From: Legionella steelei
GTDB taxonomy: Bacteria; Pseudomonadota; Gammaproteobacteria; Legionellales; Legionellaceae
Length of the DNA stretch: 64,000 nucleotides
NCBI RefSeq assembly: GCF_001468005.1
Contig: NZ_LNYY01000021.1
Span: forward strand, 372,637 to 436,636
Direction of reading: 5' to 3'
The translations under genes were made by a program, and so were the position numbers. Shown here in pieces: positions 9,113-18,035 of this stretch (position 1 is its first letter; every line of letters begins with the position of its first letter). The notes below the pieces were generated by a model, which worked only from the letters and a program-made list of their open reading frames with translations, was not told the DNA's origin and did no database searches.

Positions 9113-9799
9113 TCAATAAAGACCGATTAAACGTACAGGTGCTTCAGTTAAATCAGCAATTTTCATGGGTAAAACCATACTATAGGCACCTGAGGCAGGT
9201 AGTTTTGTTGCGTTGAAAATATTTTCGACAATATATTTTTTATTTTCCAGCATCAGTTGGTGCACGATATAATCATTTTCTGGCCTATCTGGAGACAGGG
9301 TATCGATACCAATACCTGCACCATTTCGCTCAAGTATTAATTGTGCCGCTTCTTCACTAACACAGGGAAAAATTAAATTGTTTCGGTATTGCTTGGCATC
9401 ATGCCAGTACTTTTCCCAGCCAGTATAAAAAATGACAAATGTATGTTCAATAATTTTTCCATGCACTTTCTCGAAGTTCAAAATGTCTTTTCCAGTAACG
9501 CTATAGCGTTCATGCGAGTGATAACTTACATCAATAACCACACAGTGAGTAATTAAATGGTGGTTTAAAAGATCGAGTTCAGCCACATAAAGTCCATTGC
9601 GGATGCAATGGGATGGTGCGTCAATATGAGTGCCAATTCCTGCAGGCATACTCATTTCCTGGACCTTAAAGTGTACTGCTGTAGAACATTCATCATAATC
9701 CAGAATGGTTTTATGATTAAAGCCACAGCCAATATCCCATGAGGGACTCTTTGTTGAGAGCGTATGAGTCAAGTCAATGATTTTAAAAGGAAACGTCAT
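9113..9799 (-). CDS. Cyclase family protein, kynurenine formamidase-like
   Basis: Carries the metal-binding signature of the PF04199 cyclase/formamidase family, G-I-G-T-H-I-D-A-P-S-H (HxGTHxDxPxH-type, the first His replaced by G-I-G here). D-L-T-H-T-L appears at the start and G-I-D-T-L-S-P-D in the C-terminal third. The 228-residue length fits. Family members are Zn/Mn hydrolases, best known for hydrolysing N-formylkynurenine. Here the substrate is unknown. It sits directly upstream of the FAD monooxygenase on the same strand, consistent with a small catabolic operon. Confidence 0.8.
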   Translation of the reverse strand: MTFPFKIIDLTHTLSTKSPSWDIGCGFNHKTILDYDECSTAVHFKVQEMSMPAGIGTHIDAPSHCIRNGLYVAELDLLNHHLITHCVVIDVSYHSHERYSVTGKDILNFEKVHGKIIEHTFVIFYTGWEKYWHDAKQYRNNLIFPCVSEEAAQLILERNGAGIGIDTLSPDRPENDYIVHQLMLENKKYIVENIFNATKLPASGAYSMVLPMKIADLTEAPVRLIGLY

Positions 9800-10011
9800 T
9801 TAATTCTCTAGAAAACTGGGTACTTTATTTTTTGTCATAATTTTGCAAAAAGCAAAAGCTTTTATTGCACCCTGGCTACAATCGATCCCTGATGTCATGT
9901 AGTATAATAATGAACAGATAATGCCCATGGAATTAGGAAACATGTCATGTTCACTCGACCTGCACTCAAATCTGATTGTTCACCAAGATTACTCATGATT
10001 AAGAGACAGTT

Positions 10012-10039
10012 GTAGCCTGGCTGCAAGCAACCAGACTAC
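10012..10039. repeat. GTAGCCTGG hairpin repeat
   Basis: Imperfect inverted repeat with arms GTAGCCTGG and CCAGACTAC around a short loop, in the gap downstream of the minus-strand barrel gene. It is one of several related hairpins in the window (6658, 30270, 49335, 59066). Confidence 0.55.
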
Positions 10040-10066
10040 CTTTCTTACGTATACAGTATAATGGAG

Positions 10067-11020
10067 TTAAAAATGAGCCACAAAGCGCAAAATTCCATTA
10101 GTTCCTTGAGCTCGATTTTTAGCATCTTGCTCAGAATACACATTTAAAAAGACGAAATGATTTTTACTAAGGCTGTATACCATTCCTGGACCAATCGCCC
10201 ACACACTTTCTTTACGACCAGGAACCCCAACACCATTTGCCAGGGTATCGGTAATTTGATTGAAAAAGTAGCCATTCACACCCACAGTAAACTTTTCTAT
10301 TATTGCATAACCTACGGCAATATCGGCGAAAACAGCTTGTCCTGCTTGCGTGGTATGGACATTGGGGCCAAAGGAAACATTAGGACTATGATTCACTCCA
10401 TTCCACAGATAATGCAGTCGTGCCGAAGTGGATAATTTGGGTGTCATCCACAATGTAAAAGCCCAGTAGGGATTTAGAGACCAAAAGTGACTGCTGGGGT
10501 TAATCGCATTGGCACTGCTGTATCGTCCTATGGGCATAATCACGTCTAGATCGAGACGCATAACGAATAACGGTCCTCTTCCATCTTTGCGCATAATTGG
10601 ATCAAATTGCAGAGCAGGGCCAATCCACAAATCACCAGGACCACTTTCAGCTTTTAAGACGGTATTATCCAAACCATCATTTACATAGTCATTTACTACC
10701 CATGGTAAGAGTACGGATAAACCTAAGTTCGCCCCGAAAATTTTTTTTGTAGACACATAAATAAACTGAGTCACGTTCGCAACAACGTCAAGATCAGTAC
10801 GCGGCAGAGACAGTTTATTACCATTTTTGTCATTAAAACGATTGGACGTATAGTATTGAAAATAATCTTGGAAGTACAAACCGGGTCCTGAGGGCGGGCC
10901 TCCATCATAAAAACTGGTGTAGCCCAGATTCACAACTGGCTCATCATAAGCCAGCGCTGATGATGTGACGCATAGGATTGCTAAACTAAAACAAGAATGC
11001 AGTATTCTTTTCCATTGCAT
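10067..11020 (-). CDS. Outer-membrane barrel protein, phenol MetA-pathway (PF13557) type
   Basis: A signal peptide (positively charged start, hydrophobic stretch, cleavage near SSALA-YDEP) is followed by about 290 residues of alternating beta-strand pattern. The aromatic and glycine distribution is typical of the MetA-pathway of phenol degradation/SphA-like barrel family (early VNLGYTSFYDGGPPSGPG, middle PIGRYSSANAINPSSHFWSLNPYWAFTLW). The protein ends in F (RFVAHF), as outer-membrane barrels do. These proteins are thought to pass hydrophobic compounds. A second, more distant member is at 55025-55816. No catabolic cluster surrounds it. Confidence 0.78.
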   Translation of the reverse strand: MQWKRILHSCFSLAILCVTSSALAYDEPVVNLGYTSFYDGGPPSGPGLYFQDYFQYYTSNRFNDKNGNKLSLPRTDLDVVANVTQFIYVSTKKIFGANLGLSVLLPWVVNDYVNDGLDNTVLKAESGPGDLWIGPALQFDPIMRKDGRGPLFVMRLDLDVIMPIGRYSSANAINPSSHFWSLNPYWAFTLWMTPKLSTSARLHYLWNGVNHSPNVSFGPNVHTTQAGQAVFADIAVGYAIIEKFTVGVNGYFFNQITDTLANGVGVPGRKESVWAIGPGMVYSLSKNHFVFLNVYSEQDAKNRAQGTNGILRFVAHF

Positions 11021-11641
11021 AAAAAAATATCCTTTCTAAATCAGTCATTAGTTGCGGTGTATGATAGATCTTTTGGAGCGTCCATCCTGAAATCAGCTGA
11101 GTGTTACCTTGATGCTTATTGTACGGGAGTTTGTCAGGATTCACCGACTTTTGCTAGAGCCCGATCCTGAGCACTTATATATTTATTTTTCATAACTAAG
11201 GATACTCTTAATTGTTAATTAAATTATGTCTGATTTATTGAAGAAGAACAATATGAGTAAAAACAACTTTCTCATAGAAATCAATAAGTAAACCTTAGTT
11301 TTTAGAAGCTTTAATAAGAAGAGCCTCATAGAGCAATTTTAAATTGATCCGAGTCCTATTCTCCATAAGTTTTGCTTGTTAGTACTATAATTAAATTATA
11401 AAAATAAAGAGCTATGGGGATAAACGGACGAAAGAGATGAGAACTGTTGTAGTTACTATTGTGCGGCCAGGTAAATTTAACTCCATTGTTATTACGAAAT
11501 GTATCTTTGCTTACCAAAATCATACCAGCTTTTTCGGGCACGCACACGTTCACGTTAATCAGCGTAGTAACTGTATTTAATTGTGTTTCTTATGTATTAT
11601 TTTTGGAGGATTTTTTTAAATAAAACATACAGGAGGTAATT
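11021..11641. other. 620-bp AT-rich intergenic region, no supported gene
   Basis: The gap separates two divergent exported-protein genes. It holds only short frames: a 65-codon frame on the minus strand and a 21-codon one at 11226-11291, neither with a good ribosome site or recognisable sequence. It probably contains the promoters of both neighbours. No strong -35/-10 pair was identified. The right end carries a near-ideal ribosome site (AGGAGGTAAT) for the next gene. Confidence 0.5.
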
Positions 11642-12352
11642 ATGTGTCGTAGGGGCTATACAAATGTTTTTATTGCTATGTCATTGGCTTTATTGATTAT
11701 TCCATCTTTTTCCTCTGCAGCACAAAAATCGAATCTTCGCGGACAGCGTTATTGTGAGATTATTTATAGTAAAAACCTCATGGATTATGCCGTCTATAAC
11801 ACCATCGGACTTAATGATTGCCCACAAGACATTTGGAGTAAAATAACACCCGAGAATGTGCAAAAAGAAGTAGGTACTCCACATGTCCATTTCAATGGTC
11901 CTCGCTATTGGATGATTGATGGAATGCAAAACTCCGATTTGGTAAATACTAAGATTAAAAAATTTAATGGACTGGCAATGCGAGAAGCCGGAGTAATCCA
12001 TATTAGTTTAAAGGACTTATTATTAAATCCTGCCTATGAACAACGAAAAGTTGCTCGTAAAACAACTTGGGTTTATGACGCTGGTAAGCCTGTTTTTGAG
12101 CTCATCGATCCCCAAGGTAATGTATTTGTCATGCAATCCTATAGTGTTCAAAAATTACCACAAACACAACAATCCCTTTCTCAGCTCGGTTCAAGGCTTA
12201 CTTTACCTCGCAAATGGCAATTTAAAACAGGTGTTCTTAAGAAAACAGAAATGGTACAAGCTATTGATAACATGGCTGTAGTTGTGCAAGATAACTTTTT
12301 AAATACGTATCAAAAAGCAACGCATGATTTGCTTGCAGATCAAGCCTCATGA
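11642..12352 (+). CDS. Secreted protein of unknown function
   Basis: The start is fixed by AGGAGGT 4-10 bases upstream. Residues 1-28 form a signal peptide (basic start, hydrophobic core, cleavage near FSSAA). The mature protein, about 208 residues, has a conserved-looking globular pattern with G-T-P-H-V-H-F-N-G-P-R-Y-W-M-I-D-G. It is predicted periplasmic or secreted. A family of this kind occurs in other proteobacteria, but no function is known to me. The strong ribosome site suggests high expression. It converges with the cysteine-rich protein gene that follows. Confidence 0.65.
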   Translation: MCRRGYTNVFIAMSLALLIIPSFSSAAQKSNLRGQRYCEIIYSKNLMDYAVYNTIGLNDCPQDIWSKITPENVQKEVGTPHVHFNGPRYWMIDGMQNSDLVNTKIKKFNGLAMREAGVIHISLKDLLLNPAYEQRKVARKTTWVYDAGKPVFELIDPQGNVFVMQSYSVQKLPQTQQSLSQLGSRLTLPRKWQFKTGVLKKTEMVQAIDNMAVVVQDNFLNTYQKATHDLLADQAS

Positions 12353-12373
12353 CAGGTGTTTTGATGAAGTCGG

Positions 12374-12408
12374 GTCTATGTGCTACGACTTGTTCGTGGC
12401 ACATAGAC
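12374..12408. terminator. Hairpin between convergent genes
   Basis: Arms GTCTATGTGC and GCACATAGAC pair perfectly over 10 bases, with further weaker pairing inward. It lies between the stop codons of two converging genes, so it could stop transcription from both sides. No clear T run follows on either strand, so Rho-independent action is uncertain. Confidence 0.45.
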
Positions 12409-12429
12409 GAGAGAATTATAGAACACGTC

Positions 12430-12963
12430 CTACTTATTTATCACTTTAATGGGGAAAGGAGGAAGTTCTTCATGAGCTTTTAAAAAGTTGGTTATCTGCT
12501 CTCCATCCTTAACTGTTGCGGATGAGTACATACCAGTCGTACAGGTATCTTTAGTGTATGTATCGGTAACAATCATGTAAGGCCCTTTATTGCTGACTAC
12601 GGAGCATAAGCATGTCGCTTTTGTAGGATCTTTTTTATCAATGACACAAGGACTATCCAAACACCAAGCCCAAGGACGATCGTTTTTGCACACTGCATAG
12701 GATTTAATAGGATAATAGCGTGATTTAACGAGTTGTCCTTTATTGGTTTTCATGACACCAGAACAGGGTTTTGTGCCTACTGAGTATCCATCTTGTACGC
12801 TGCAGTGGCAAGAAACCCAACCTTTTTTTCCGCCAGGTATTGGATTACATGGTGCCGTAGTACATAGGGCAAATTTACTTTTACACAGCTTAAAATCAGA
12901 ATTTTTGGCTGCTAAAGGAAAACTGAGTGCCAATAATAAGAATAAAAATAGATTCTTTTTCAT
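12430..12963 (-). CDS. Secreted cysteine-rich protein
   Basis: A 177-residue protein with a signal peptide (KKNLFLFLLLALSFPLAAKN) and many cysteines spread through the mature part, several in short CxxxxC or CxC forms (CSKFALC-type, CHC, CLC). The two halves look related: each has a segment with A-x-C, a short gap, P-C and then C-x-C-S-V. This suggests an internal duplication of a disulfide-bonded module. The start at 12963 is used because AAGGA lies about 8 bases upstream; the upstream TTG adds only two residues. Probably periplasmic or secreted. Function is unknown. Confidence 0.65.
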   Translation of the reverse strand: MKKNLFLFLLLALSFPLAAKNSDFKLCKSKFALCTTAPCNPIPGGKKGWVSCHCSVQDGYSVGTKPCSGVMKTNKGQLVKSRYYPIKSYAVCKNDRPWAWCLDSPCVIDKKDPTKATCLCSVVSNKGPYMIVTDTYTKDTCTTGMYSSATVKDGEQITNFLKAHEELPPFPIKVINK

Positions 12964-12987
12964 GATCAAATGTCCTTATTGTTAATT

Positions 12988-13593
12988 TTACTTCCATACT
13001 AGAATTTCTGGTGATTTACGAGGTACCGCAGGCGGTTCGCTTGCTGGAATACCAACAATAATTGGCGCAATTGCATTGATATCAGAGGGAAGCCCCAGTT
13101 TTGTTTTCCACTCTGGAGTATTTAGCGCTAAAACCGCAAGACCAATAACACAAGTGCCAAGCCCTTGTGCACAGGCAGTCAGCATTAAGTTTTCAGCAGC
13201 CAACCAACAATCTGCGGCGACAAAAGGGCCATGGTATTTACTGTAAATAACAATAAGTGTACTTGCATTGTAAAATGCATGAAAATCAGGGTTATTCACG
13301 AGCTCTTGCAGATGCTTCATTTGTATTTTGGGATAATTATGAGTTTCAGTGTAAATCAATGCTTTCACGCTGTTCGATAAATTGTCCAGCATCTCTTGGT
13401 CTTGAATGACAACAAAGGACCAAGGCTCTTCATCCATAGCCGTAGGTGCTTGCACTGCAGCATCAAGCAATGAATTAATAACTGTTTTATCTAGTGTATG
13501 CGAGGTGTAATTCCGTACAGCGCGACGCTTATAAATCGCTTCAATTTCGCTCATCAAAGGTTTTTCTTCCTTAGTTTTCTTTGAAGTAGCCAT
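12988..13593 (-). CDS. Nitroreductase family protein
   Basis: A single nitroreductase domain of about 190 residues. The N-terminal FMN phosphate contact is I-Y-K-R-R-A-V-R-N-Y, followed by a helix LLDAAVQAPTAMDEEPW that is typical of the family. The C-terminal half has A-A-E-N-L-M-L-T-A-C-A-Q-G-L-G-T-C-V-I-G and a P-I-I-V-G-I-P end. Members are FMN-dependent NAD(P)H oxidoreductases acting on nitro compounds, quinones or similar. The start at 13593 is preceded by GGAGG; an upstream in-frame start at 13605 lacks one. The gene is separated from the cysteine-rich gene by only 24 bases and may be in the same transcript. Confidence 0.88.
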   Translation of the reverse strand: MATSKKTKEEKPLMSEIEAIYKRRAVRNYTSHTLDKTVINSLLDAAVQAPTAMDEEPWSFVVIQDQEMLDNLSNSVKALIYTETHNYPKIQMKHLQELVNNPDFHAFYNASTLIVIYSKYHGPFVAADCWLAAENLMLTACAQGLGTCVIGLAVLALNTPEWKTKLGLPSDINAIAPIIVGIPASEPPAVPRKSPEILVWK

Positions 13594-13780
13594 ACTTTCC
13601 TCCAATTAAACTCCATAACCTATTTAACCGCGGCTCTAATATGATAACCGCTCTTAGATAATAGGGGGTTTTTCATCACATCAAATAATTCCTTTTATGG
13701 TTCTTAAAGTCTGGTTCATCTTCTTGCTTTGTCAAGTTCATAAGGCAACTCCCTTCTAGGCCTTTATTGAAAAAATCGTG

Positions 13781-13809
13781 TGTCATTCCCACCCTGTGCG
13801 GGAATGACA
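13781..13809. repeat. REP-like palindrome TGTCATTCCC...GGGAATGACA
   Basis: Ten-base perfect arms around a 9-base loop. The same sequence family recurs as an inverted pair at 21484-21571. Such TCATTCCCGC elements are common extragenic repeats in gammaproteobacteria. Confidence 0.75.
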
Positions 13810-13904
13810 AAGATGAAGTTTGGTCATTATCATATTCTTTCAAACTATTCATTCAACAACGCCCTAACCCTCCCACAAGAAGCGAGATGTTTGACTATCT
13901 TGGC

Positions 13905-15521
13905 TTAATAAGAGAGCGTTTCATGACGTTCCAATTGAGGCTTGAATTGATTGTTACTTTTTACTGCTTGGTGAAATATGGAATAGTAACTCAGTAACGT
14001 ATTCGGTGAATCTTTTGGCATGCCTAAAGCTTTGAATGCGTCAGTAGGTATCTGCTTCTCTGGATCTTTACGGATATCACGTATTTCAATAAGATCAGCA
14101 GTCACATTATGGGCATCAGACTCTGTAGTACCTTGTAAGCGTCTTCCTTTAGTAGAAAACTGTGCCAAATGAATTAATTCCTGTGGATTTTCAGAGGTCA
14201 CTTCGACTCGTTCTAATCTGGATATAGCGTTCGCAGCAATCGCATTGGTTGCCGTTGCTTTTAAATGTTGTAGTAATTCCTTGTTTGGTTTCTCAGCATA
14301 ACTGTTTAAGTCTTTCTTCCATGTCTTTTTAGCGGCATCATCTTCAGTTCCTGAAAGCAAAGACACATGCGTTGCAATCGTCTTATCACCATTTCCTACT
14401 TTAAACCAACTTGTAAACCTACCTAAGTATTTTAAGAATGACTTACCATCGCCACGACCTGATGTTTGAGGTTTTACAACGGTTAAGGCTTTACGCTCTG
14501 CAGGAATTTCATTATATGCAGCTGCAGGATTCATATTCCAATTGGTGAGGTAAAGTAGCGGCGTAATAATCAAAAATTTAATTAACGGTTGAAGTGCATA
14601 ATGTATTATTTCCTTAATTCCAGGGATTAATTTAGCGAAATTAAAGAGAGCTCCTAAAATAGGTAATTTGTCAGTAACCACATTAGCCATAGTACTCAAC
14701 GTTCTGTCACAAAACAGATTAACTTGGATGCCTTGGGGATAGAGATCAGAGCGATAATCTTGTAGCTTTTTGGCTGTTGCTGCTGCGGTAGCTGCACCAA
14801 TTGAAAATCCAGTTAGTTCAATATGGCTAGGGTTTACTCCTTTTTTAAGTAGAGCGACCACCTGTGCAAAAAGGGCATTAACTAAATCATCTTGACTCAT
14901 TGTGATGCTGTCGCTGCCTTCCACGCCAGGATGGTTATAGGTTATTGTTTTTAATTCAGGATGGTTAATGCTTAATTGAGCCAATTCACCAAAAAAACGA
15001 CCACAATTTCCAGCATTTCCTGAACAATGAATACGATAATACTGATCTTCTGGAGCTATTGTCTCAAATTGTGTGCTTGCAAAACTAAATGTTTCAAGCG
15101 TCACATTTCTGCCAAAATCGGTTTGATATGGAGTGTGGGTGTATTCTGTAATTAATTGATCGACTTGCTTAAATTTGTTTGCTTTGGGATTTTTATTGAA
15201 CCAATCAAGCCAGCTTGACTTCTGTTCAACAAGTTTATCCAGGTGGCTTTTTTGAAAATCTTGATTGAAAATTTCTAATGCGGTTCGAGAGTCTTTACCT
15301 GTTTTTCGTGCGATAAAACCTATGATTGATTTTAAGCCAGGTATTTTTCTTAGTGTACTAAGTGTTTGGGCTGGAAAAATGCCACTCGCCATAAAAAGCT
15401 GTGTGGGTATAAATAAAAAGATACGCCCAGCATTTCTTAGCCATTGAAACGATGATGGTGCATGAAAATTCTCTTCTGCAAGCGATTTTTTTCGAGCTTC
15501 AGCTACTGAATTACCTGGCAT
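13905..15521 (-). CDS. Effector-like alpha/beta hydrolase (GFSIG serine hydrolase)
   Basis: A 538-residue protein. After a basic N-terminus and a moderately hydrophobic stretch (residues 30-55), a hydrolase-like core is visible: Y-R-I-H-C-S-G-N-A-G-N-C near the oxyanion position, I-T-Y-N-H-P-G-V-E-G-S, then the nucleophile elbow G-F-S-I-G followed by AATAAATAKKL. A second hydrophobic region (about residues 290-330) may be a membrane-binding hairpin. The layout resembles Legionella lipase-like Dot/Icm substrates such as the SidB/Sdb group, but I cannot confirm homology. The start has AAGGA about 9 bases upstream. The C-terminus is polar, as in many translocated substrates. Catalytic acid and histidine were not assigned. 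Confidence 0.6.
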   Translation of the reverse strand: MPGNSVAEARKKSLAEENFHAPSSFQWLRNAGRIFLFIPTQLFMASGIFPAQTLSTLRKIPGLKSIIGFIARKTGKDSRTALEIFNQDFQKSHLDKLVEQKSSWLDWFNKNPKANKFKQVDQLITEYTHTPYQTDFGRNVTLETFSFASTQFETIAPEDQYYRIHCSGNAGNCGRFFGELAQLSINHPELKTITYNHPGVEGSDSITMSQDDLVNALFAQVVALLKKGVNPSHIELTGFSIGAATAAATAKKLQDYRSDLYPQGIQVNLFCDRTLSTMANVVTDKLPILGALFNFAKLIPGIKEIIHYALQPLIKFLIITPLLYLTNWNMNPAAAYNEIPAERKALTVVKPQTSGRGDGKSFLKYLGRFTSWFKVGNGDKTIATHVSLLSGTEDDAAKKTWKKDLNSYAEKPNKELLQHLKATATNAIAANAISRLERVEVTSENPQELIHLAQFSTKGRRLQGTTESDAHNVTADLIEIRDIRKDPEKQIPTDAFKALGMPKDSPNTLLSYYSIFHQAVKSNNQFKPQLERHETLSY

Positions 15522-15677
15522 AATGATAAATCCTTACAATGTGTAGCAAGTTTCAAAAGTAACAAGTTTTGAGAAAACGAATTATACTGCAGTTATACTA
15601 AAAGGACAATAATTAATCAATTCACATGAAATGTTCGAGAAAAATGTTTTACGTAAACGGATGCGCTTCCAAAAAAG

Positions 15678-15778
15678 GCGTAGGTTGGGGCTGATAAGCC
15701 CAGTATTTAACTTCCAAATCATTTTTTTGATAGTGTAAATTAATTAACAAACGCTGGGCTTAACAGCCCAGCCTACGC
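15678..15778. repeat. MITE-like inverted repeat, copy 1 (about 101 bp)
   Basis: The ends are inverted copies: GCGTAGGTTGGGGCTGATAA at the left and its near reverse complement at the right (TTAACAGCCCAGCCTACGC). Read on the minus strand, it begins GTAGGCTGGGCTGTTAAGCC and continues CAGCGTTTGTTAATTAATT. That matches the starts of copies at 21260 and 25759, but with a shorter centre. No coding capacity. Confidence 0.7.
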
Positions 15779-15795
15779 CAATTTGGAGAATGAGG

Positions 15796-16698
15796 ATGCG
15801 TTACATGTACCCAGAACCATTAAAACCTGGGGATACCCTTGGCTTGGTTACTCCGTCGAGCCCCATGGTACCTGGTTTGTTGGAAGTCGGTATTTCCTAT
15901 TTAGAACAAAAAGGTTTTCAAATAAAGTTAGGAGAACATGTGAACGCTGTAGATCGCTTCCTAGCCGGAGAGGATGAGTATCGAGCTAAAGACATTATGC
16001 GTTTTTTTATGGATGATGAAATCAAAGTGATTATGGCGATGGGAGGAGGTTATGGATCACAGCGTATACTCCCGCTTCTTGATTATGAATTGATCCGTTC
16101 TCGGCCTAAATATTTAAGCGGATTTAGTGATACTACTGCGTTACAAGCCGCTTTATTTAAGAACGCAGGAATTATTTCCTGTTCTGGTTTTGTATTTGGC
16201 GATTTGGCTGCAGGTAAACTTGATTCTTTAATTGAGCGAACGCTTTGGGCGTGCCTAAAAGGAGAGTCATTTCAAATCAAAAAAGGGCAAACCATGCAGC
16301 CAGGTGCGGTTAAAGGAAGACTAGTTGGCGGGAATCTGGAGTCTTGGATTGCATTAATGGGGACGCCTTTTCAACCGGAAGTGAAAGACTGCATTTTATT
16401 ACTGGAAGATGTCGGTGCTGAACCATATCAAGTCGACAGCCGTCTCTCCCAATTGGATTTAGCTGGAGTTTTTACCCAAGTTGCCGGAGTTATTTTTGGG
16501 CAATTTGCGCGTTGTACTGCAAAGTATTTTCCAAAACGTGATGGAACAGTTGATGATGTGATTGAGGAGTGGGCATTACGCCTCAACGTTCCCTGTATTA
16601 AGAATTTTCCTTATGGACATTTTTCCCGACGCTGTGTGTTACCGCTGGGTAAAGAGGTTTTTTTGAATGCCGATCAATATAGCCTAACAGTATGCTAA
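15796..16698 (+). CDS. LD-carboxypeptidase, S66 family
   Basis: Full-length (about 300 residues) muramoyltetrapeptide carboxypeptidase-type protein. The N-terminus begins with the family pattern L-K-P-G-D-T-L-G-L-V-T-P-S-S. The catalytic serine lies in G-F-S-D-T-T-A-L (S111). The glutamate region is L-L-L-E-D-V-G-A-E-P-Y-Q-V-D-S-R-L-S-Q-L. The catalytic histidine is in F-P-Y-G-H-F, followed by VLPLG. S66 enzymes trim the terminal D-Ala from murein tetrapeptides during recycling; the MccF branch cleaves microcin C-like compounds, and the two cannot be separated here. GGAGA 7-11 bases upstream favours 15796 over the ATG at 15790. Confidence 0.9.
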   Translation: MRYMYPEPLKPGDTLGLVTPSSPMVPGLLEVGISYLEQKGFQIKLGEHVNAVDRFLAGEDEYRAKDIMRFFMDDEIKVIMAMGGGYGSQRILPLLDYELIRSRPKYLSGFSDTTALQAALFKNAGIISCSGFVFGDLAAGKLDSLIERTLWACLKGESFQIKKGQTMQPGAVKGRLVGGNLESWIALMGTPFQPEVKDCILLLEDVGAEPYQVDSRLSQLDLAGVFTQVAGVIFGQFARCTAKYFPKRDGTVDDVIEEWALRLNVPCIKNFPYGHFSRRCVLPLGKEVFLNADQYSLTVC

Positions 16699-16767
16699 AT
16701 GAATCTTATCAATACCTGTGTTTTGCTGTACAATAAGTAAAAATGTTGTTTGTTTTGTGGTGCTTTA

Positions 16768-17991
16768 ATGTCGTTTTTTGAAACAGTAGAACAGATTCGC
16801 TCACAGTCAGCTCAGACAAATGAACACCAACAGTCTGCAAGACTTTTCCAACTTCTGGAGACAGCCTATTTAACGGAAGTTAATAGACTTATAAAACAAT
16901 TAAATGTGGCTCAGAGTGAGCAGCTTCAGCACATTTTACGTATGCTTCGCGAAGCAGATAGACTGTATCTTAATGCGCGAGGTATGGAAATTACTGGCCA
17001 TATTTTATTTAGTCGCCATGGACAGTGCAGTATTTGGGATCAAAAGAAGCTGGGTGTAAGTCCTAATACAGCGATTTCAGAAGAAGCGGAGCGAAATATG
17101 GCAAAAACGAATCGCTCCAGTGGTGCTTTGTTATGCTATGCTCCTCAAGAATATCCTCCGTTGATTGCTGTTTCGCCAATGAATCGAGCGATGCAAACTG
17201 CTGGTTTGGCGACTCCTTTGGAAATTAAGAATGCAGACATCAGGGTTTTGTCTTTTTTAGCAGAAAACAGTATTGCACCATCTGGCTATGATGTTCGTTC
17301 CGTAGCTGATATGCAGGAGTTATATAACCAGCTTTCTTTTTGGACTTCTCCGATTAGAAAACTTCTGTTAAAACTTGCCATCTGGACTTACAGTGATCGA
17401 GATTTTGATTTGCTTTATGAAAAAAGAAAGAGTGCTGCGGAAAAAATACAGGAACACGGCAATAAAATCCTTTCTAATAGTGATAAACCGGATGTTTGTC
17501 AGGACCTAAAGTATCATGGTGATAAAATTAAGGATATTCGAGCACTGATTGATACTGTAGATCAGCGAGATTGTTGGTTGTTTGGACATGGAAAGAATTT
17601 TTGGGCTTTTTTCCAAGATGTTTTTGGCATGGAATCCGCGTTTGACTACGCAGAAACACGCAGAGTTTATAAGACCAATACCCAAGGGAACTCTTCATTG
17701 TATACCCCTCCTTATGTTTTAGTCATTAATCAAAAAACTGGAGTAATAGAAGGGAAATATACTGGTGAGCCTAGGATACCGCGCCAAGAAAAATCATCAC
17801 ACGTTGAACATGTATCTCCGTCTGGAGAAGAAAGTTCCCCTGATGTATCAAGAGCGATGACTCAGCTTGGAAACCCTGTTGTACAACAACAAGAAGGATC
17901 TAGCAAAAAAAGTACCTTAAAACCGTCAGTACATTTTGTAAAACAACCACATATAGAAACAGAACATTATGTGCATAGCGTAACGCCTTGA
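16768..17991 (+). CDS. Histidine-phosphatase-like effector candidate
   Basis: About 407 residues. A helical N-terminus (residues 1-75) precedes a histidine phosphatase core: F-S-R-H-G-Q with H84, S-P-M-N-R-A-M-Q-T-A with R140, and F-G-H-G-K-N with the second histidine H274. These match the RHG, SPxxRAxQT and GHG landmarks of the phosphoglycerate-mutase superfamily. A polar, Ser/Glu/Pro-rich tail of about 75 residues follows (SGEESSPD is E-block-like), a feature of Dot/Icm translocation signals. The start at 16768 (MSFFETV) is preferred over 16750 because the upstream six codons are unconserved in character. Substrate unknown. Confidence 0.65.
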   Translation: MSFFETVEQIRSQSAQTNEHQQSARLFQLLETAYLTEVNRLIKQLNVAQSEQLQHILRMLREADRLYLNARGMEITGHILFSRHGQCSIWDQKKLGVSPNTAISEEAERNMAKTNRSSGALLCYAPQEYPPLIAVSPMNRAMQTAGLATPLEIKNADIRVLSFLAENSIAPSGYDVRSVADMQELYNQLSFWTSPIRKLLLKLAIWTYSDRDFDLLYEKRKSAAEKIQEHGNKILSNSDKPDVCQDLKYHGDKIKDIRALIDTVDQRDCWLFGHGKNFWAFFQDVFGMESAFDYAETRRVYKTNTQGNSSLYTPPYVLVINQKTGVIEGKYTGEPRIPRQEKSSHVEHVSPSGEESSPDVSRAMTQLGNPVVQQQEGSSKKSTLKPSVHFVKQPHIETEHYVHSVTP

Positions 17992-18015
17992 TAAATATTT
18001 CAAGCGCACGAGCAC

Positions 18016-18035
18016 GCACGTTTACGTAAACGTGC
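18016..18035. repeat. 20-bp perfect palindrome GCACGTTTACGTAAACGTGC
   Basis: A perfect palindrome downstream of the histidine-phosphatase gene. Its core TTTACGTAAACG recurs at 15646-15666 and 50370-50385, and as TTTACGTGAACG near 6621, always outside the principal genes. It could be a binding site or an extragenic repeat. Confidence 0.6.

Noticed and set aside
9903-9908. TATAAT in the gap between minus-strand genes
   Set aside because: On the plus strand it faces into a convergently oriented gene and no -35 or downstream gene is present.
11356-11553. 65-codon minus-strand frame in the 620-bp gap
   Set aside because: No ribosome site, no recognisable family and no conserved composition; the gap is better explained as a divergent promoter region.
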